From Porphyra umbilicalis (lineage: Eukaryota > Rhodophyta > Bangiophyceae > Bangiales > Bangiaceae), in the NCBI GenBank assembly GCA_002049455.2, contig KV918804.1, positions 124,001-188,000 on the forward strand: 64,000 bases of DNA. The letters are read 5' to 3'. The translations under genes and the position numbers were made by a program. Within the stretch, counting starts at the first letter, position 1; each line of letters begins with the position of its first letter. Positions 1 to 10,083 of the stretch are shown in pieces. Below the pieces are notes generated by a model. That model was not told where the DNA came from. It worked only from the letters and a program-made list of their open reading frames with translations, and did not search any database.

Positions 1-312
1 TTTATCAGCCTCGAGGGCGCCCCCACCGACGGCCTGGTGCACGTTAGCCAGATCCAAGAGGGCCGCGTCGCCAGCGTGGCCGCCGTCCTGTCGGAGGGCC
101 AGGAGGTCAGCGTCCGCGTCGTCGAGTGCGACGTTTCCCGCAAGCGTCTGAGCCTGTCGATGAAGCCGTTCGTGGAGGGCGGGGATGACTCGGGCTCGGG
201 TGGTGGCCCGTCCAAGGCGGAGATTGAGGGTGCCAACGCGGCGCAGCCGACCTTCCGGACATCGTTTGAGTTGGCATTTGAGAAGGCCCAGGCGGCGGCC
301 AAGTCGTCTTGA
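1..312 (+). CDS. S1 RNA-binding domain protein, C-terminal part
   Basis: The reading frame is open from the first base, so the gene starts upstream and only the last 103 residues are seen. The opening residues end an S1 (OB-fold) domain: a GLVHVSQI strand-turn motif, then an EGQEVSVRVVECD stretch and KRLSLSMK, the usual last strands of S1 domains. After it comes a Gly/Ser-rich linker and a short Ala-rich tail ending in TGA. S1 domains bind single-stranded RNA. Plastid ribosomal protein S1 and S1-containing plastid translation factors end in this way, but the visible part cannot decide between them. The next gene converges on it from the other strand. Confidence 0.75.
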   Translation, partial: FISLEGAPTDGLVHVSQIQEGRVASVAAVLSEGQEVSVRVVECDVSRKRLSLSMKPFVEGGDDSGSGGGPSKAEIEGANAAQPTFRTSFELAFEKAQAAAKSS

Positions 313-1028
313 GCACACGACGCGGCGCGGGGTTAGTGGCGTCGGCGACTGCGTGGACGTGGGGGCGTGGCAAGTGTGGCAAGGGTGGGGGATGCTTTGG
401 AGGCGCGCGACTGGACCAAGAGTTGCTTGGTGGATCCATTGTTCCCACTTGTGCTTCGTCGGTCTGGTGCGTGGGGGCCTTTCCTTTTTGATGCGCGTGA
501 GGCAGCAAAGGCGGGCTGCTCGGCTCGGGTGACTGCCGCCGTAGGTCTGTGCTGCAGAGTGCCACGAGCGTACGAGTGCAACTGCGTCGTATCGTGTTTT
601 GAAAGCCACATGCTGTGCGACTATATCTGTATGCCTTGCACTCTGGTGGGCGTTTGTGCCGTCACACGACCGGTACGTTCCCTGGCATGCGGAACGGTCA
701 GGCCTCGTAGGCCATGGCCATGACCGGCACAAGGCGGGTACTCGTGCTGGCACGACTACAGCCTAGTGGGCAACGGACAAGAGAAGAGAATCGGACAGGA
801 TGAGTTTGGTCCGTTCACCGAAAAAGACGGGCGAGTGAAGGGAAAAAAAGACGTACGCGAAAAGAAGGAAAAAAGGAGGCACGACGCGGGAAACAGGAGA
901 GAAAAACGAAGCAACCAGAGTATAACAGATCAGTAACACCAAAAACACAAACGCGGTGCAAGCGGTCTGGACGACCCCACAGCTCCAACGTCTGTGGCGC
1001 ATGGCATCACCCCCCCACCCCAACCACG
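313..1028. other. intergenic, convergent 3' ends
   Basis: This 716-bp stretch lies between two convergent genes. It is less GC-rich near 780-960, where an A/G-rich tract could hold 3' untranslated sequence. I see no conserved coding or RNA signal in it. Confidence 0.5.
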
Positions 1029-1838
1029 TTATGCTTGTACCGCCGGCACGCTTCCACTCCGGGGCCCCTCTTCCCCCCCATCCGACTCCTCGTCCTCCTC
1101 CTCCTCGTCCTCGTCTTCGTCCTCCTCGTCATCGTCCTCCCAGTTCCTCGGGTCGTTCTCATCGTTGAGGTCCCGAAAGTCACTCTTGGGCGCCCCACAA
1201 ATCGGGCACGTAAAGCCGTCGGGGAAGAACTTGAATTCCCGCCCCCGCGCCGGGTACATCTCGTACCCGCAGCTGCCACACTTGAAGACGTGCAGCTCTG
1301 CCTCCTCCTCCTCTGACGAAATGATGGAGGACGGCTTGGTCGTCGCGCCCCCCGCCGACGCGTACACCTTTTTCCCCGACGACACGTCCGCCTTTTTCTG
1401 CATCGCCGCGACGCTCAGCTTGACGCCCTTGGTGAGGAGCGCCGCAACGGCAAAGGCGGCAAAGTAGGGGATGATGCCCATCTGATCCCAATACGCCTTG
1501 GCGCGGATGCGCCCGCCGGGCAACGGCGATCCGTCGGGGGGGGGGACCGACACGGTCGTTTTGAGCTCCGCCTTGTCCCGCCGGCCGGCGACGACGGCCA
1601 GCACGCGGCCAGGGGAGGGGGCCCGCGCGTGGCTGCCACCGCTGGCGGCGGGGGTGGAGGGAGAGGGGGGTGGCGCACCCGCCCGCGGGGTGCCGCCGGC
1701 GGCCATCCGCAGCGGCGGCGCCGCCGCCGCCACGGCCGGTCGCCGCGGCCCGTGGCACACTGCCGCCGGCGGGCGGGTGGGTCCTGTACCTGTCCAGGCA
1801 GACCCGAGGTGTCCGCCGCACCCACTAATGAAGGCCAT
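1029..1838 (-). CDS. plastid membrane rubredoxin-domain protein
   Basis: A 269-residue protein. The start chosen is the ATG at 1838, giving MAFISG, a typical red-algal transit-peptide opening; the frame stays open further upstream only through GC-rich repeat. Residues 1-90 are a basic Ala/Pro-rich transit-like region. Residues 121-139 form one likely membrane helix (IIPYFAAFAVAALLTKGV). The rubredoxin iron site follows: CGSC at 187-190 with the usual Tyr just after it, and CPIC at 211-214. The tail from about 225 is almost all Asp/Glu. Plastid rubredoxins of the RBD1/ENH1 kind are tied to photosystem assembly and redox protection. Here the helix lies before the iron domain, as I would expect for the ENH1 type, but I cannot assign an orthologue. 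It is divergent from glutathione reductase. Confidence 0.8.
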   Translation of the reverse strand: MAFISGCGGHLGSAWTGTGPTRPPAAVCHGPRRPAVAAAAPPLRMAAGGTPRAGAPPPSPSTPAASGGSHARAPSPGRVLAVVAGRRDKAELKTTVSVPPPDGSPLPGGRIRAKAYWDQMGIIPYFAAFAVAALLTKGVKLSVAAMQKKADVSSGKKVYASAGGATTKPSSIISSEEEEAELHVFKCGSCGYEMYPARGREFKFFPDGFTCPICGAPKSDFRDLNDENDPRNWEDDDEEDEDEDEEEEDEESDGGEEGPRSGSVPAVQA

Positions 1839-1850
1839 GGCAGCAGCGGC

Positions 1851-1881
<31 letters not shown>

Positions 1882-2542
1882 GCGGGGCTGGGCGGCCGCC
1901 CCAGGCGTCGGCGTTGGCGCCGCGCGTCCCGCCGACGCTGGCCGCACCGTCGACGCCCACAGGTGCAGTGTGGCGAGCGGCTGGCGGTGGGCGGGCGACA
2001 ATCAGGGGCGGGGGAGACACGGAATCGGCAGGGGGCAGGCGGGAGACCGGGGCCCGACGCCGACGCGGGCGCGAGCTGCCGCGCACGGCGGGGAGCTGGG
2101 GTGCGAAACGAGCGCGGGCCGGCGCGGTTGGCGCGGGCGCATCGCGATGACCGCGCCCGCCGCCCCGACGCACCGATTCGCGGGCGGCGTGGCGGTCGGG
2201 CAAGTGGAGGGTCAAACTTGATCGACAATTGCGGCATTTGGACCTTAAATCTTGACTGTCCACCCATGCAGCGATCTCTTGGCCGTCTTCCAGCGGCACA
2301 CGACCGGGATGCCAGCAAAACCGCCTCTGGATGCACGGTGATCCCCTTTGCCGAGCCCCCGCTGCGCTGCTGGCTGATCCATCCCCAGCCCCCCCGACGG
2401 CTGCCCTTGCCCCAGACGGCCGTCAGACACCATTCGCATCCTGGGCAGCGGCCGACTGTTACATTTTGACGCCACCCCGGTGACGCAGTCGCCAGATACA
2501 TTCGCCGCCCCCTGCCGCCTCCGCCCCCTCCCGCCGCCCACC
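1839..2542. promoter_or_regulatory. divergent intergenic region, rubredoxin / glutathione reductase
   Basis: These 704 bp separate two divergently transcribed plastid redox genes and must hold both promoters. A GCG/GGC trinucleotide run lies at about 1841-1883, just upstream of the rubredoxin start. No TATA box or other named element could be recognised. Confidence 0.5.
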
Positions 2543-4189
2543 ATGTCGCCCGCGTCGGCGTTTGTCTCGCTTGCGCCCATGCTCGCCGTGCAGCCGCTCG
2601 CCCGCGCCGCCACCCTGCTGCGGACGTCGACGTTTGCGCCGTCCCGGTCGGCGCCCTTTTCCCTCGTGGCCCCCGCCGGCGCGCCGGCGCCCCGTCCCCG
2701 GGCGGCCGTGCCGGCGGCGCGCGGCCATGGCGCCCGCCGGCGGGCGGCGGCCATGGCCGCCGACGCCAACGGGTCGAGCAAGTACGACTATGACCTGTTT
2801 GTGATTGGCGCCGGCAGCGGGGGCGTGCGCGCGAGCCGCATCGCCGCGGGCCACGGCGCGCGGGTGGCGGTCGCGGAGCAGGCGGCGCTCGGGGGCACGT
2901 GCGTCAATGTCGGGTGTGTGCCCAAGAAGCTCTTCTCCTACGGCTCGCACTATGCGCACGACTTTGAGGATGCGGCGCGGTACGGGTGGTCGGTGCCGGA
3001 AAAGCCGACGGTGGACTGGCCGACGCTCATTGCCAACAAGAATGCCGAGATTCTGCGGCTGAATGGCATTTACGGGCGCATGTTGGAGAATGCGGGGGTG
3101 GAGCTCAAGGTCGGGTCTGCCAAGCTCACCGGACCCCACTCGGTCGAGGTGGACGGGGTGGCGCACACTGCCGAGACCATCCTCGTTGCCGTTGGCGGGG
3201 AGCCTTTTGTGCCGACCTTTCCGGGCTCGGAGCACGTCATCACGTCCAACGAGGCCTTTTTCCTCAAGTCCCTTCCCCGCCGCGTGCTTATTGCCGGCGG
3301 CGGGTACATTGCGGTGGAGTTTGCGTGCATCTTTCACGGGTATGGCTCGGAGGTGACGCAGCTGTACCGGGGGGACCTCTTCCTCCGTGGCTTTGACCAC
3401 GACGTCCGCACGCACTTGGCCGGCGAGATGACCGAGCGCGGCATTGACGTGCGCTTCAACACCGACGTGCGGTCGGTGGTCAAAAACGCAGACGGCTCGT
3501 TTACGACCACCCTCAAGGACGGGAGCACCGTCGAGACGGACATTGTCATGTTTGCCACGGGCCGCAAGCCCATGACGTCGACGCTCGGCCTCGAGGCGGC
3601 GGGCGTCACCACCGGCAAGTCGGGCGAGATCCCCGTCGACGACTTTTCGCAAACCAACGTGCCGAGCATCTACGCCGTCGGCGACGTGACGGACCGGGTG
3701 GCGCTGACGCCTGTGGCCATTGCCGAGGGCCACTGCTTTGCCGACACCCTCTACAATGACAACCCGCGGTCGCCCAACTATGAGTACATCCCGTCGGCGG
3801 TGTTTTCGCAGCCGGCGATTGGTACGTGCGGCCTGTCAGAGGAGCAGGCCGTCGCCCAGTTTGGCGCCGACGATGTGGACGTGTACAAGAGCGCCTTTCG
3901 GCCGCTTAAGCACACCCTCACGCAGCGCGTCGGCGAGCGGGAGCTGATGAAGCTGGTCGTGCAGCGGAGCACGGACCTGGTCGTGGGCGTGCACGTTGTG
4001 CAGTCGGCGGCGGGGGAGCTCATCCAGCTCGCGGGCGTTGCGCTCAAGGCGGGGGTGACCAAGAAGCTGTTTGACTCGACGATTGGCGTGCACCCAACGT
4101 CGGCCGAGGAGCTGGTGACGTTGCGGCAGTCGGAGCGGGCAAAGGCCGAGGCGGCGGCGGCGGCGGAGGCCAAAAAGACGGCGGCGTAG
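2543..4189 (+). CDS. GR: glutathione reductase, probably plastid-targeted
   Basis: A flavoprotein disulfide reductase that reduces GSSG with NADPH; about 548 residues and one exon. Residues 1-70 are a basic Ala/Pro-rich extension, so a plastid address is likely. The FAD motif GAGSGG is near residue 90. The redox-active disulfide is GGTCVNVGCVPKK near 118-129, diagnostic of the family. The second nucleotide fold is GGGYIAVEFA near 252, followed by the two arginines of YRGDLFLRGFDHD, which select NADPH. FATGRKP and the FAD-contacting VGDVTDR follow, and the dimer-interface HPTSAEE with the catalytic His-Glu pair is near 516. The ATG at 2543 has a clean context (CCACCATG). A short Ala/Lys tail ends the protein. 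All catalytic residues are present. Confidence 0.95.
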   Translation: MSPASAFVSLAPMLAVQPLARAATLLRTSTFAPSRSAPFSLVAPAGAPAPRPRAAVPAARGHGARRRAAAMAADANGSSKYDYDLFVIGAGSGGVRASRIAAGHGARVAVAEQAALGGTCVNVGCVPKKLFSYGSHYAHDFEDAARYGWSVPEKPTVDWPTLIANKNAEILRLNGIYGRMLENAGVELKVGSAKLTGPHSVEVDGVAHTAETILVAVGGEPFVPTFPGSEHVITSNEAFFLKSLPRRVLIAGGGYIAVEFACIFHGYGSEVTQLYRGDLFLRGFDHDVRTHLAGEMTERGIDVRFNTDVRSVVKNADGSFTTTLKDGSTVETDIVMFATGRKPMTSTLGLEAAGVTTGKSGEIPVDDFSQTNVPSIYAVGDVTDRVALTPVAIAEGHCFADTLYNDNPRSPNYEYIPSAVFSQPAIGTCGLSEEQAVAQFGADDVDVYKSAFRPLKHTLTQRVGERELMKLVVQRSTDLVVGVHVVQSAAGELIQLAGVALKAGVTKKLFDSTIGVHPTSAEELVTLRQSERAKAEAAAAAEAKKTAA

Positions 4190-4579
4190 CAGTGCTTTGT
4201 TCGCCGGTGGGATTGTGCTTTCGACTTGCAAACGGTAACGTACTGTTGTGGCGTGCCACCTGTCAGGCACGTCTTCACCTCCGTTCTTACTCGCTTATGT
4301 CGAGCACTGTTAGGTGCCTTTGCGCTGCACACTGCATGCATTTTGTCGCAGCCGGGTGCCTGTCTGGTACTCTCAGTTTGGTAGGAAGCTGCACCACCCA
4401 CCGCGTGAAGCACGAGTTGTTCCATCGCACTTTGACATTTCAAAGAGCAACTCACGAAACAGAGCAACAAAACTAATATCTACACAAGAACAAACGGGCC
4501 CCTCTCACGCGAAGGAGGGTGCCCACGGTAGCGCCACGCCCAACCGATGCAGAAGCACTCCACACAAGCGCGGCGTGCA
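4190..4579. other. intergenic, convergent 3' ends
   Basis: These 390 bp lie between the convergent glutathione reductase and Mpv17-family genes. The stretch is more AT-rich than the genes and shows no coding signal. Confidence 0.5.
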
Positions 4580-5586
4580 TCAAGAGTCCTTGACCATCGC
4601 GGCCTTGACGCCGTCGAGCGCCACGCCGACAGCACCCATAAACAGCACCCTCAACTGGACGGGCACGACCGCGTAGTTGACGGCCTGCACGACCGGCCAC
4701 ACCAGCCACCGCTCCGACACCCCGTCCTTGGTGCCGGCCTTGACCTTGTCGACGACCCCCCCGACGCCGCCGTCGGCCACCACCGACTCGGCGGCAAGCG
4801 TCGCGACGACCCACAGGGGCGTCACCACCGCCGCGTGCGCCGCCGTCTTGGCCGCAATCTTAAACGGCTGCGCGCCGGGCAGCGCCGCGTCCAGGCGGGT
4901 GAACCACGTCGACAGGCCGGGGCCGTGGACCGCCGCGCCGAGCAGCGCCAGCCGCACCGTGCGGGTGGGGCAATAGTCAGAGCCGCCGAGCGTCTGGGCG
5001 AGGACGTCGCCGAGGCTCAGCGCCACCGCCGACGTGACGGCGGCGGTCGCCAGCGGGTTCGCCTTGTTGTAGCTGCCGTACCAGGCCATGAACTGGTTGT
5101 ACAGGTTACCTGAGTGCGCAGGGAAGGAAAGAGGGAATTGACGTAAAAGGTACACAGCGGGACGACCAGGGAGCGGGAAAAGTACGAGAGAACACCAGTT
5201 GTTAGGTTTGCGTTGCTCACGTGCACGCCAGCCGTCGGCCATCCTTGGAATGCTTCCATCCCGCTCGCCTCTGCCCCAGCCAGACTGTTCTTCTCAGCTC
5301 CCCTTCCCTGTCTGTCGTGTGCCCAGAAACGTACCACCACCACCAGCGGCGCCGCCAGCGCCACTCTTCCCCTTCCGGCCGCTGCCACTCCCCCCGCCCA
5401 TGCCGCCGTCACCGCCGCCGCCGCCACCTGCGCCCATCCCCCCCCCCCGGCACCGCCGCCACCACTGCTCTTGCGGAAAGCCCGGGACGCCCACCCCCCG
5501 CCCGGCGCGCGGAGGCCCATCGTCACGGCCGCCCGGCGGTGGACCCGCGGGGTGACCCCAACCACCGACACGGACACAAACGCCAT
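4580..5586 (-). CDS. Mpv17/PMP22-family membrane protein, two exons
   Basis: Exon 1 runs 5586-5335 and starts MAFVSVSVV, a plastid-type leader. Exon 2 runs about 5092-4580. The donor is GTACGTTT at 5334. The pyrimidine-rich CTCAG just before 5107 looks like the better acceptor but breaks the frame, whereas the AACCAG ending at 5093 keeps it, so I use the latter with some doubt. The product is about 254 residues. The family signature is clear: WYGSYNKANPLATAAVTSA, then GDVLAQ, and near the C-terminus WLVWPVVQAVNYAVVPVQLRVLF. Members are four-helix proteins of inner organelle membranes with suspected channel or metabolite roles; the exact substrate is unknown. Gly/Ala-rich sequence fills the rest of exon 1. 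Confidence 0.82.
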
Positions 5587-6591
5587 GGCGCGCGCGGGTG
5601 CAGACACACAGACGAGGTGGACGCGGCGCGCGCCACCCACGGCCGACGCGGGACGACACTGGCTCGACGGATGAGCAGACGACGGCGTGCGGGGAACAAG
5701 ACGGACGGGCAGCGGACGTGCGCGGGATGCGGTGGGGGGATGGCGCGGCACGCGCGCACGCCCCACCTTTTCTGAAGGCGCGCCAGCTCAGCGGGGCCCG
5801 CGGCACCTCGGCAGCTCCCTCGGGAGCGACCGAGAACGCAAAAAATCTGCGGGGTGGCCCGCGCAGCCGCCTGCGCCTGATGGGGCGAAACGGGCGGGGG
5901 GTGGGCCAGGCGCGCCTCTTTCCCCCCCCCCCCCCCTCGCGAGGTGCGCGGTGCGGCGAGCGTCCCGGGGCGTGTGGGTACGTGACCTCCCTGCACGCCG
6001 ACGCCCGCCTCGCCATTGCAAGGCAATGGGATACGCTGCGGGCGGGCGCGCCCAACAGACGGCGGTCGGCGCGAGGCGGGTGCCCGCCGTCGACCCACAC
6101 GCCGGCCCGGGTTGGGGAGGAAACGCCTCTCGGCGCGTCGGCGGCGCGCCGTTGGCCGCGGCGGGGGATCTCGGGAGATGAGCGCGCCGCCGAGGTGCAT
6201 CGCCCGTGCCCCCTGTCTGACAGGCCGGGGGGGGGCCAACCGGCAGACGCACCAACCAGATGCAGACGGGCTCTGGTGTGCGGGCGCGACCGACCGCGCG
6301 GCTCGGTGCCGCCTCCACCCCGGAAGCGTGCACGCTGCGGTCGACAGACCTGTCTGTCTGGGGGCGACGCGGGCGCGCAGGCCCCCCGGCGGCTGCGCTC
6401 CTTTCACCGCCACGGCGGTCTGGCGCGGTTCTCTGAAAATCTCGACGAAACGGGGGCGCACCGCCAGGCGCTGCCGTTTCTGGGCCGTAGCGCAGCAGGT
6501 GCGTGCGATTGGTCCGGTCGGTGCGTCATCCGTCCAGTCCGTCAGGGGCTAACAGTGCTCTGGGTGGCGGGAAGACCAGCGCGGCGGACGG
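5587..6591. other. GC-rich spacer without recognised gene
   Basis: Very GC-rich sequence between the Mpv17-family start and the PAP2-like gene, including a C-run near 5922-5936. Both strands give Arg/Pro/Ala-rich open frames that look compositional. It must carry the Mpv17-family promoter. I see no other feature. Confidence 0.45.
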
Positions 6592-8286
6592 ATGGAGGAA
6601 AGTCAGAGCCGAGTAGGACTCGTACTCGGAGGTTGCAAAGTGCTGTCAGCTGGCGAACAAGTACTTGTATATTTCTTACACTTTTTCCTGTACCGTGGGC
6701 TTGTTCGTACGAACCTATGGCAGTTGCAGACAGCGGGCATGCAAAAGTCGACGTTGCACTTGGAAGCGAAGCACAACACAGGCGGTGCCCCCGCCCGTCT
6801 GGCGTCGCGACTGCGTGGGGATGTGGTGGTCACCCCTGTTGGTGCCGTCCACTCCCACAGGCCACCGTGCGTACCAGCCCCCCCGCTGTTGCGGGCATCG
6901 CGGTCGGGTTGCGGTTCCGTCTCGCCCCTTTCTGTGTTGACAGCCGTGGTCTCCCTCCCACGTGCTGCCTTCATTTCCTCTCGGCGTGTGCCAGACGTGT
7001 CGGGTGCCCGACTCTGTGGTGTGGCTCCTTTGCCCTCCTCCATTTGTGCCTGTCGCGATGGCCACGCTAACGGCGGCGGGGCGGGCGAGCGGGGTGGACG
7101 TCGCACCCCCCCCCGGCGCCCCCTCTCTCCCTTCCCGTCCCGGCGGCAACCCCCCCCCCACCTCCTCTGCTGCAGGCGCTGTTGCTGCCGGTGGGCGCCA
7201 CCCCCCCCCCCCCGGCGGGTCGCCGGCGCCCCCCCATCCCCCTCCGGTACCGCCGACGCCCTCTCCCGCGCCCTATGCGGTGGCAGTCGGCGAGGCCTCT
7301 CCCTGCACGCGCGGGCGGTGCTCGGTGCCCTCTCCCTGTCCATGCTCCTCGTCGCTGCGGCGCCCACGCTGATGCGCCTGTCGTCCGACCACGCCCTCTC
7401 CACCACCCTCCACGCGTGTGTGATCAACCGGCAGGCGGAGGGTCCGCGGCGCCCCCCCTCCCCACTGTCGTTGCCGCTCGGCGACTCGGCGTTGCACGAC
7501 GCGTCGGTGACCACGGTGTGGGCGTACGGCCTGCTCACCGCCGTGGGGCTGCCCGTGGAGCGCCCCAAGGCGGTGTTGGACATTGCCCTCACCACCCTCT
7601 GGTTCCAAGCCACCTACTGGGCGGCAGACGCCGCCAAGGGCGCCCTCGGTGACGACCGCTGCACGTCGGCACGGCGGGCGACCTACCCCAACGGCGTGTC
7701 GGGCCACTTTTGCTACTTTACGTTTGTCGCCCTTGCGGTGGCCGTCTACACGGCCGACCGGCTGGCCGACGTGGCCGCCACGCCGGCGCTGTCGACGCGG
7801 CGCCCCGTGACGACGGGAGCGGCGCCCGGGTCGGACGCCGCCGTCATGGCGGGCGTGCCGCAAGCGCTGCTCGGCGTTGTGACCGCCGCGGCGGGCCTCC
7901 TCGGCCTCTTTACCATTGGCGGCGTGGCGACGCTCGTGCGCACGTACGCGCACGGGTACCACTCGGGACAGCAGGTGTTGCTCGGCGCGGCGGCGGGCAT
8001 CGCGTCGTACCTGGCGGTGGACGCGCTGCACTTTTGCGGCGCGACGGCGCCGCACCTCGGCGTGCAGTTGGCGGTCGTGGCGGCCGCTGGGGGGGGCGCT
8101 CTGTCGGCGTATGCCGCCGCCTGGCCGTCGGCGGTGGCGGGGGAGGAGGCGGTGACGGGGCGGCAGCTGGTCGGCTACGCCGCCGCCTGGCTGGTCGTTG
8201 CCGCTGTCGTGGGGTGGGAGTGGCTGCGGCTGCCTCGGGGTCCACCGCGGGAGGCGGGGGTGGCCCGGGCGGCCAAGCAAGAGTAG
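6592..8286 (+). CDS. PAP2-like multi-pass membrane protein (dolichyl-diphosphatase-like motif)
   Basis: The C-terminal half is a convincing membrane protein; the 5' part of the frame before about 7240 is low-complexity and probably not coding, or belongs to an unseen exon. A conservative start is the ATG at 7342. Three blocks resemble the lipid phosphatase (PAP2) motifs: KGALGDDR fits KxxxxxxR, NGVSGH replaces PSGH, and RTYAHGYHSGQQVLLG resembles the YHTxxQVLxG block of dolichyl-diphosphatases. The His of the second and third blocks are present; the usual Pro, first Ser and final Asp are not. About six hydrophobic segments are visible. A lipid phosphate phosphatase of an inner membrane is the likely role, but the altered motifs leave activity open. 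Confidence 0.55.
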   Translation: MEESQSRVGLVLGGCKVLSAGEQVLVYFLHFFLYRGLVRTNLWQLQTAGMQKSTLHLEAKHNTGGAPARLASRLRGDVVVTPVGAVHSHRPPCVPAPPLLRASRSGCGSVSPLSVLTAVVSLPRAAFISSRRVPDVSGARLCGVAPLPSSICACRDGHANGGGAGERGGRRTPPRRPLSPFPSRRQPPPHLLCCRRCCCRWAPPPPPRRVAGAPPSPSGTADALSRALCGGSRRGLSLHARAVLGALSLSMLLVAAAPTLMRLSSDHALSTTLHACVINRQAEGPRRPPSPLSLPLGDSALHDASVTTVWAYGLLTAVGLPVERPKAVLDIALTTLWFQATYWAADAAKGALGDDRCTSARRATYPNGVSGHFCYFTFVALAVAVYTADRLADVAATPALSTRRPVTTGAAPGSDAAVMAGVPQALLGVVTAAAGLLGLFTIGGVATLVRTYAHGYHSGQQVLLGAAAGIASYLAVDALHFCGATAPHLGVQLAVVAAAGGGALSAYAAAWPSAVAGEEAVTGRQLVGYAAAWLVVAAVVGWEWLRLPRGPPREAGVARAAKQE

Positions 8287-8838
8287 TGCGGGGGGGGGGG
8301 AAGCGCGGCTAGCTAGAAAATTTTGGTTGGACGCCGTGCAGATGCTCTCTGGGCAACGGACGCGTGTCATGGGCGCCTTGGCTGTTGGAGGCGCGGCGTG
8401 CGCATGGGGCATGCAGGGCGCCGAACAGTGTTGTCACCAAGGACGGCGAGCGTTACGGAATACACTTGCGGGTGGGGCCTTCAAACAGGTGGGAGAGCGT
8501 ACGGTCTGAGCAGATGAACATGAATGCGACGGGGGAGCGTGGCGGCCGGCGTGTGGGGAACTGAGGAGCGGCAGCAGGGGGTGGTCGATTGTGGCTGGCC
8601 CCGGGGCTGCGAGCAGCGGCAAGGGGTGAGCAAGGACGTCGGCGACTCGCCAGACGGCCGTCTCTGTCGCGTGGTGCCTGCCCACACCAACCGTGTGACT
8701 TGGCCTTGCATCACGGGGCTGCACGTACCGCATTTTACAAACAGTTAATGGCGACAACCCTCACGGGGGTGCGTGCCCACCTACCCCCCCCCTCGTCCGT
8801 CTCCACTCGGCCTGGCACGGACCGCCCGCCGCGCCCCC
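8287..8838. other. intergenic, convergent 3' ends
   Basis: These 552 bp lie between the convergent PAP2-like and malectin-like genes, with short G- and C-runs. No coding or RNA signal was recognised. Confidence 0.5.
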
Positions 8839-10083
8839 CTACGACAAAGTACTCAGCGCGACGGTCAGCACCTGTTTGGCCGTCAGCACGTCCGCATAGG
8901 TGGTCAACGACGCGTCGCGCGCGGCCTCGAGCGCCGCCAGCGCGTCCGCCACGGCGCCGCGCAGCCGCCGCAGGCGGCCCACCTCCCCCCTCGTCACGGG
9001 CGAGGACGCCCCCCCGTTCAAAAACGCACACACGGGCGGCGACAGGCGCCGCGCAAAGCCCGTGGCGGCCGCCGCAGCGCCGTCGAGCGCCGTCACCTGG
9101 TCGTCCACCGCCGACGCGGTCGCGTTGAACGCCGCCGCCGTGGCGGTCAAGGCGGCGAGCGCGTCGGCGGGGGCCCCCGGCGGGGCGTCCCCCGCCGCAC
9201 TGACGGCGGCGGCCACCTGCGCGTCCGCGTCGGCCACCCGCCGCGCGTGGGCGACCTGCAGCGGCACCGCCGCGTTGGCGTCGGCTCGGACGGCGGCGAT
9301 GAGCGGCGCAATGGCCGCCGCCGGGTTGGGGGTCGGCGTCGGCACCAGCGGCCGCGGCGCTTCAATGACGGCGAGGGCGTTGAGGAAGACATTGTCCGAC
9401 AGGAACCGCGACCGCTGCAGCGTGACCGTCACCTGCCGCGCCACCGGCAAAAAGTCGGTCGTGACGTTGAGGAGGGTGTCGCCGCCGACGCGCGCAAACA
9501 CGTCGAGGTCCGTAAAGAGCTCCACCGGGGGCCCCCCGTCGACCGACAGGTAGCCGTCCATGAGCCGCACGCCCGCCTCGGTGCGGAAAATCTCGGCAAA
9601 CAGCAGCTGCACCTGGTAGTGGGACGCCGCGGGGACGGTGCGCGTAAATGAGAGCGTGTCGAGGGAAAAGCGGGAGGTTTGGAAGAGCGTCGGCAGCGCC
9701 GCCGCGCCGCCGCTCGTCCGACCAAAGAGCAGCGAGTCGTTGCGCTGCGACCCGGGATTGACGTCGGGCAGCCACACGTGGCCGCCAAAGAGGGCGATGC
9801 GGTCGCCGCCCACGTTGAGGTAGTGGGAGCGGGCGGGGAGGAAGGCGGGGGCCGACCCGTTCGACGCCGCCTGCCGGGCCGTCCACCAGGCGGGCGCCGT
9901 CCGCACAGACGGTCGGTCGAGCGCCGACGGTTCGGCACCGACGAGCACGCCGTCGGCGCCGAGGTGGGTCGTGCCGGCGACGCCCGCAGCGTTGGCAACG
10001 GCGGCGCCACCCGCAGCAGCAGCAATGGCCACCGTACCAGTGGCCAAGGTGACGAGCACCGTCAGCGAGCGCGGGTGCCCCAT
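8839..10083 (-). CDS. secreted malectin-like domain protein A
   Basis: A 414-residue protein. The ATG at 10083 is chosen because MGHPRSLTVLVTL begins a good signal peptide; the longer open frame upstream adds only Pro/Ser-rich sequence. After about 80 residues a malectin-like carbohydrate-binding domain begins: YLNVGGDRI, GGHVW, then VQLLFAEIF, VRLMDGYLSVDG and a final VTVTL strand. A Pro-Thr linker (VPTPTPNP) leads into an Ala-rich helical C-terminal region with a conserved LSPPVC motif. It is therefore likely exported to the cell wall or surface, where malectin-like domains bind di- or oligosaccharides. It is a paralogue of the gene at 12,147-13,364 and the two are divergent. Confidence 0.72.
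   Translation of the reverse strand: MGHPRSLTVLVTLATGTVAIAAAAGGAAVANAAGVAGTTHLGADGVLVGAEPSALDRPSVRTAPAWWTARQAASNGSAPAFLPARSHYLNVGGDRIALFGGHVWLPDVNPGSQRNDSLLFGRTSGGAAALPTLFQTSRFSLDTLSFTRTVPAASHYQVQLLFAEIFRTEAGVRLMDGYLSVDGGPPVELFTDLDVFARVGGDTLLNVTTDFLPVARQVTVTLQRSRFLSDNVFLNALAVIEAPRPLVPTPTPNPAAAIAPLIAAVRADANAAVPLQVAHARRVADADAQVAAAVSAAGDAPPGAPADALAALTATAAAFNATASAVDDQVTALDGAAAAATGFARRLSPPVCAFLNGGASSPVTRGEVGRLRRLRGAVADALAALEAARDASLTTYADVLTAKQVLTVALSTLS

Noticed and set aside
2459-3733. A 424-residue minus-strand frame opposite glutathione reductase
   Set aside because: It is the complement of a certain gene and has an Arg/His-rich composition without motifs.
7273-8412. A 379-residue minus-strand frame opposite the PAP2-like gene
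   Set aside because: Arg/Gly/His-rich shadow of the membrane-protein frame.
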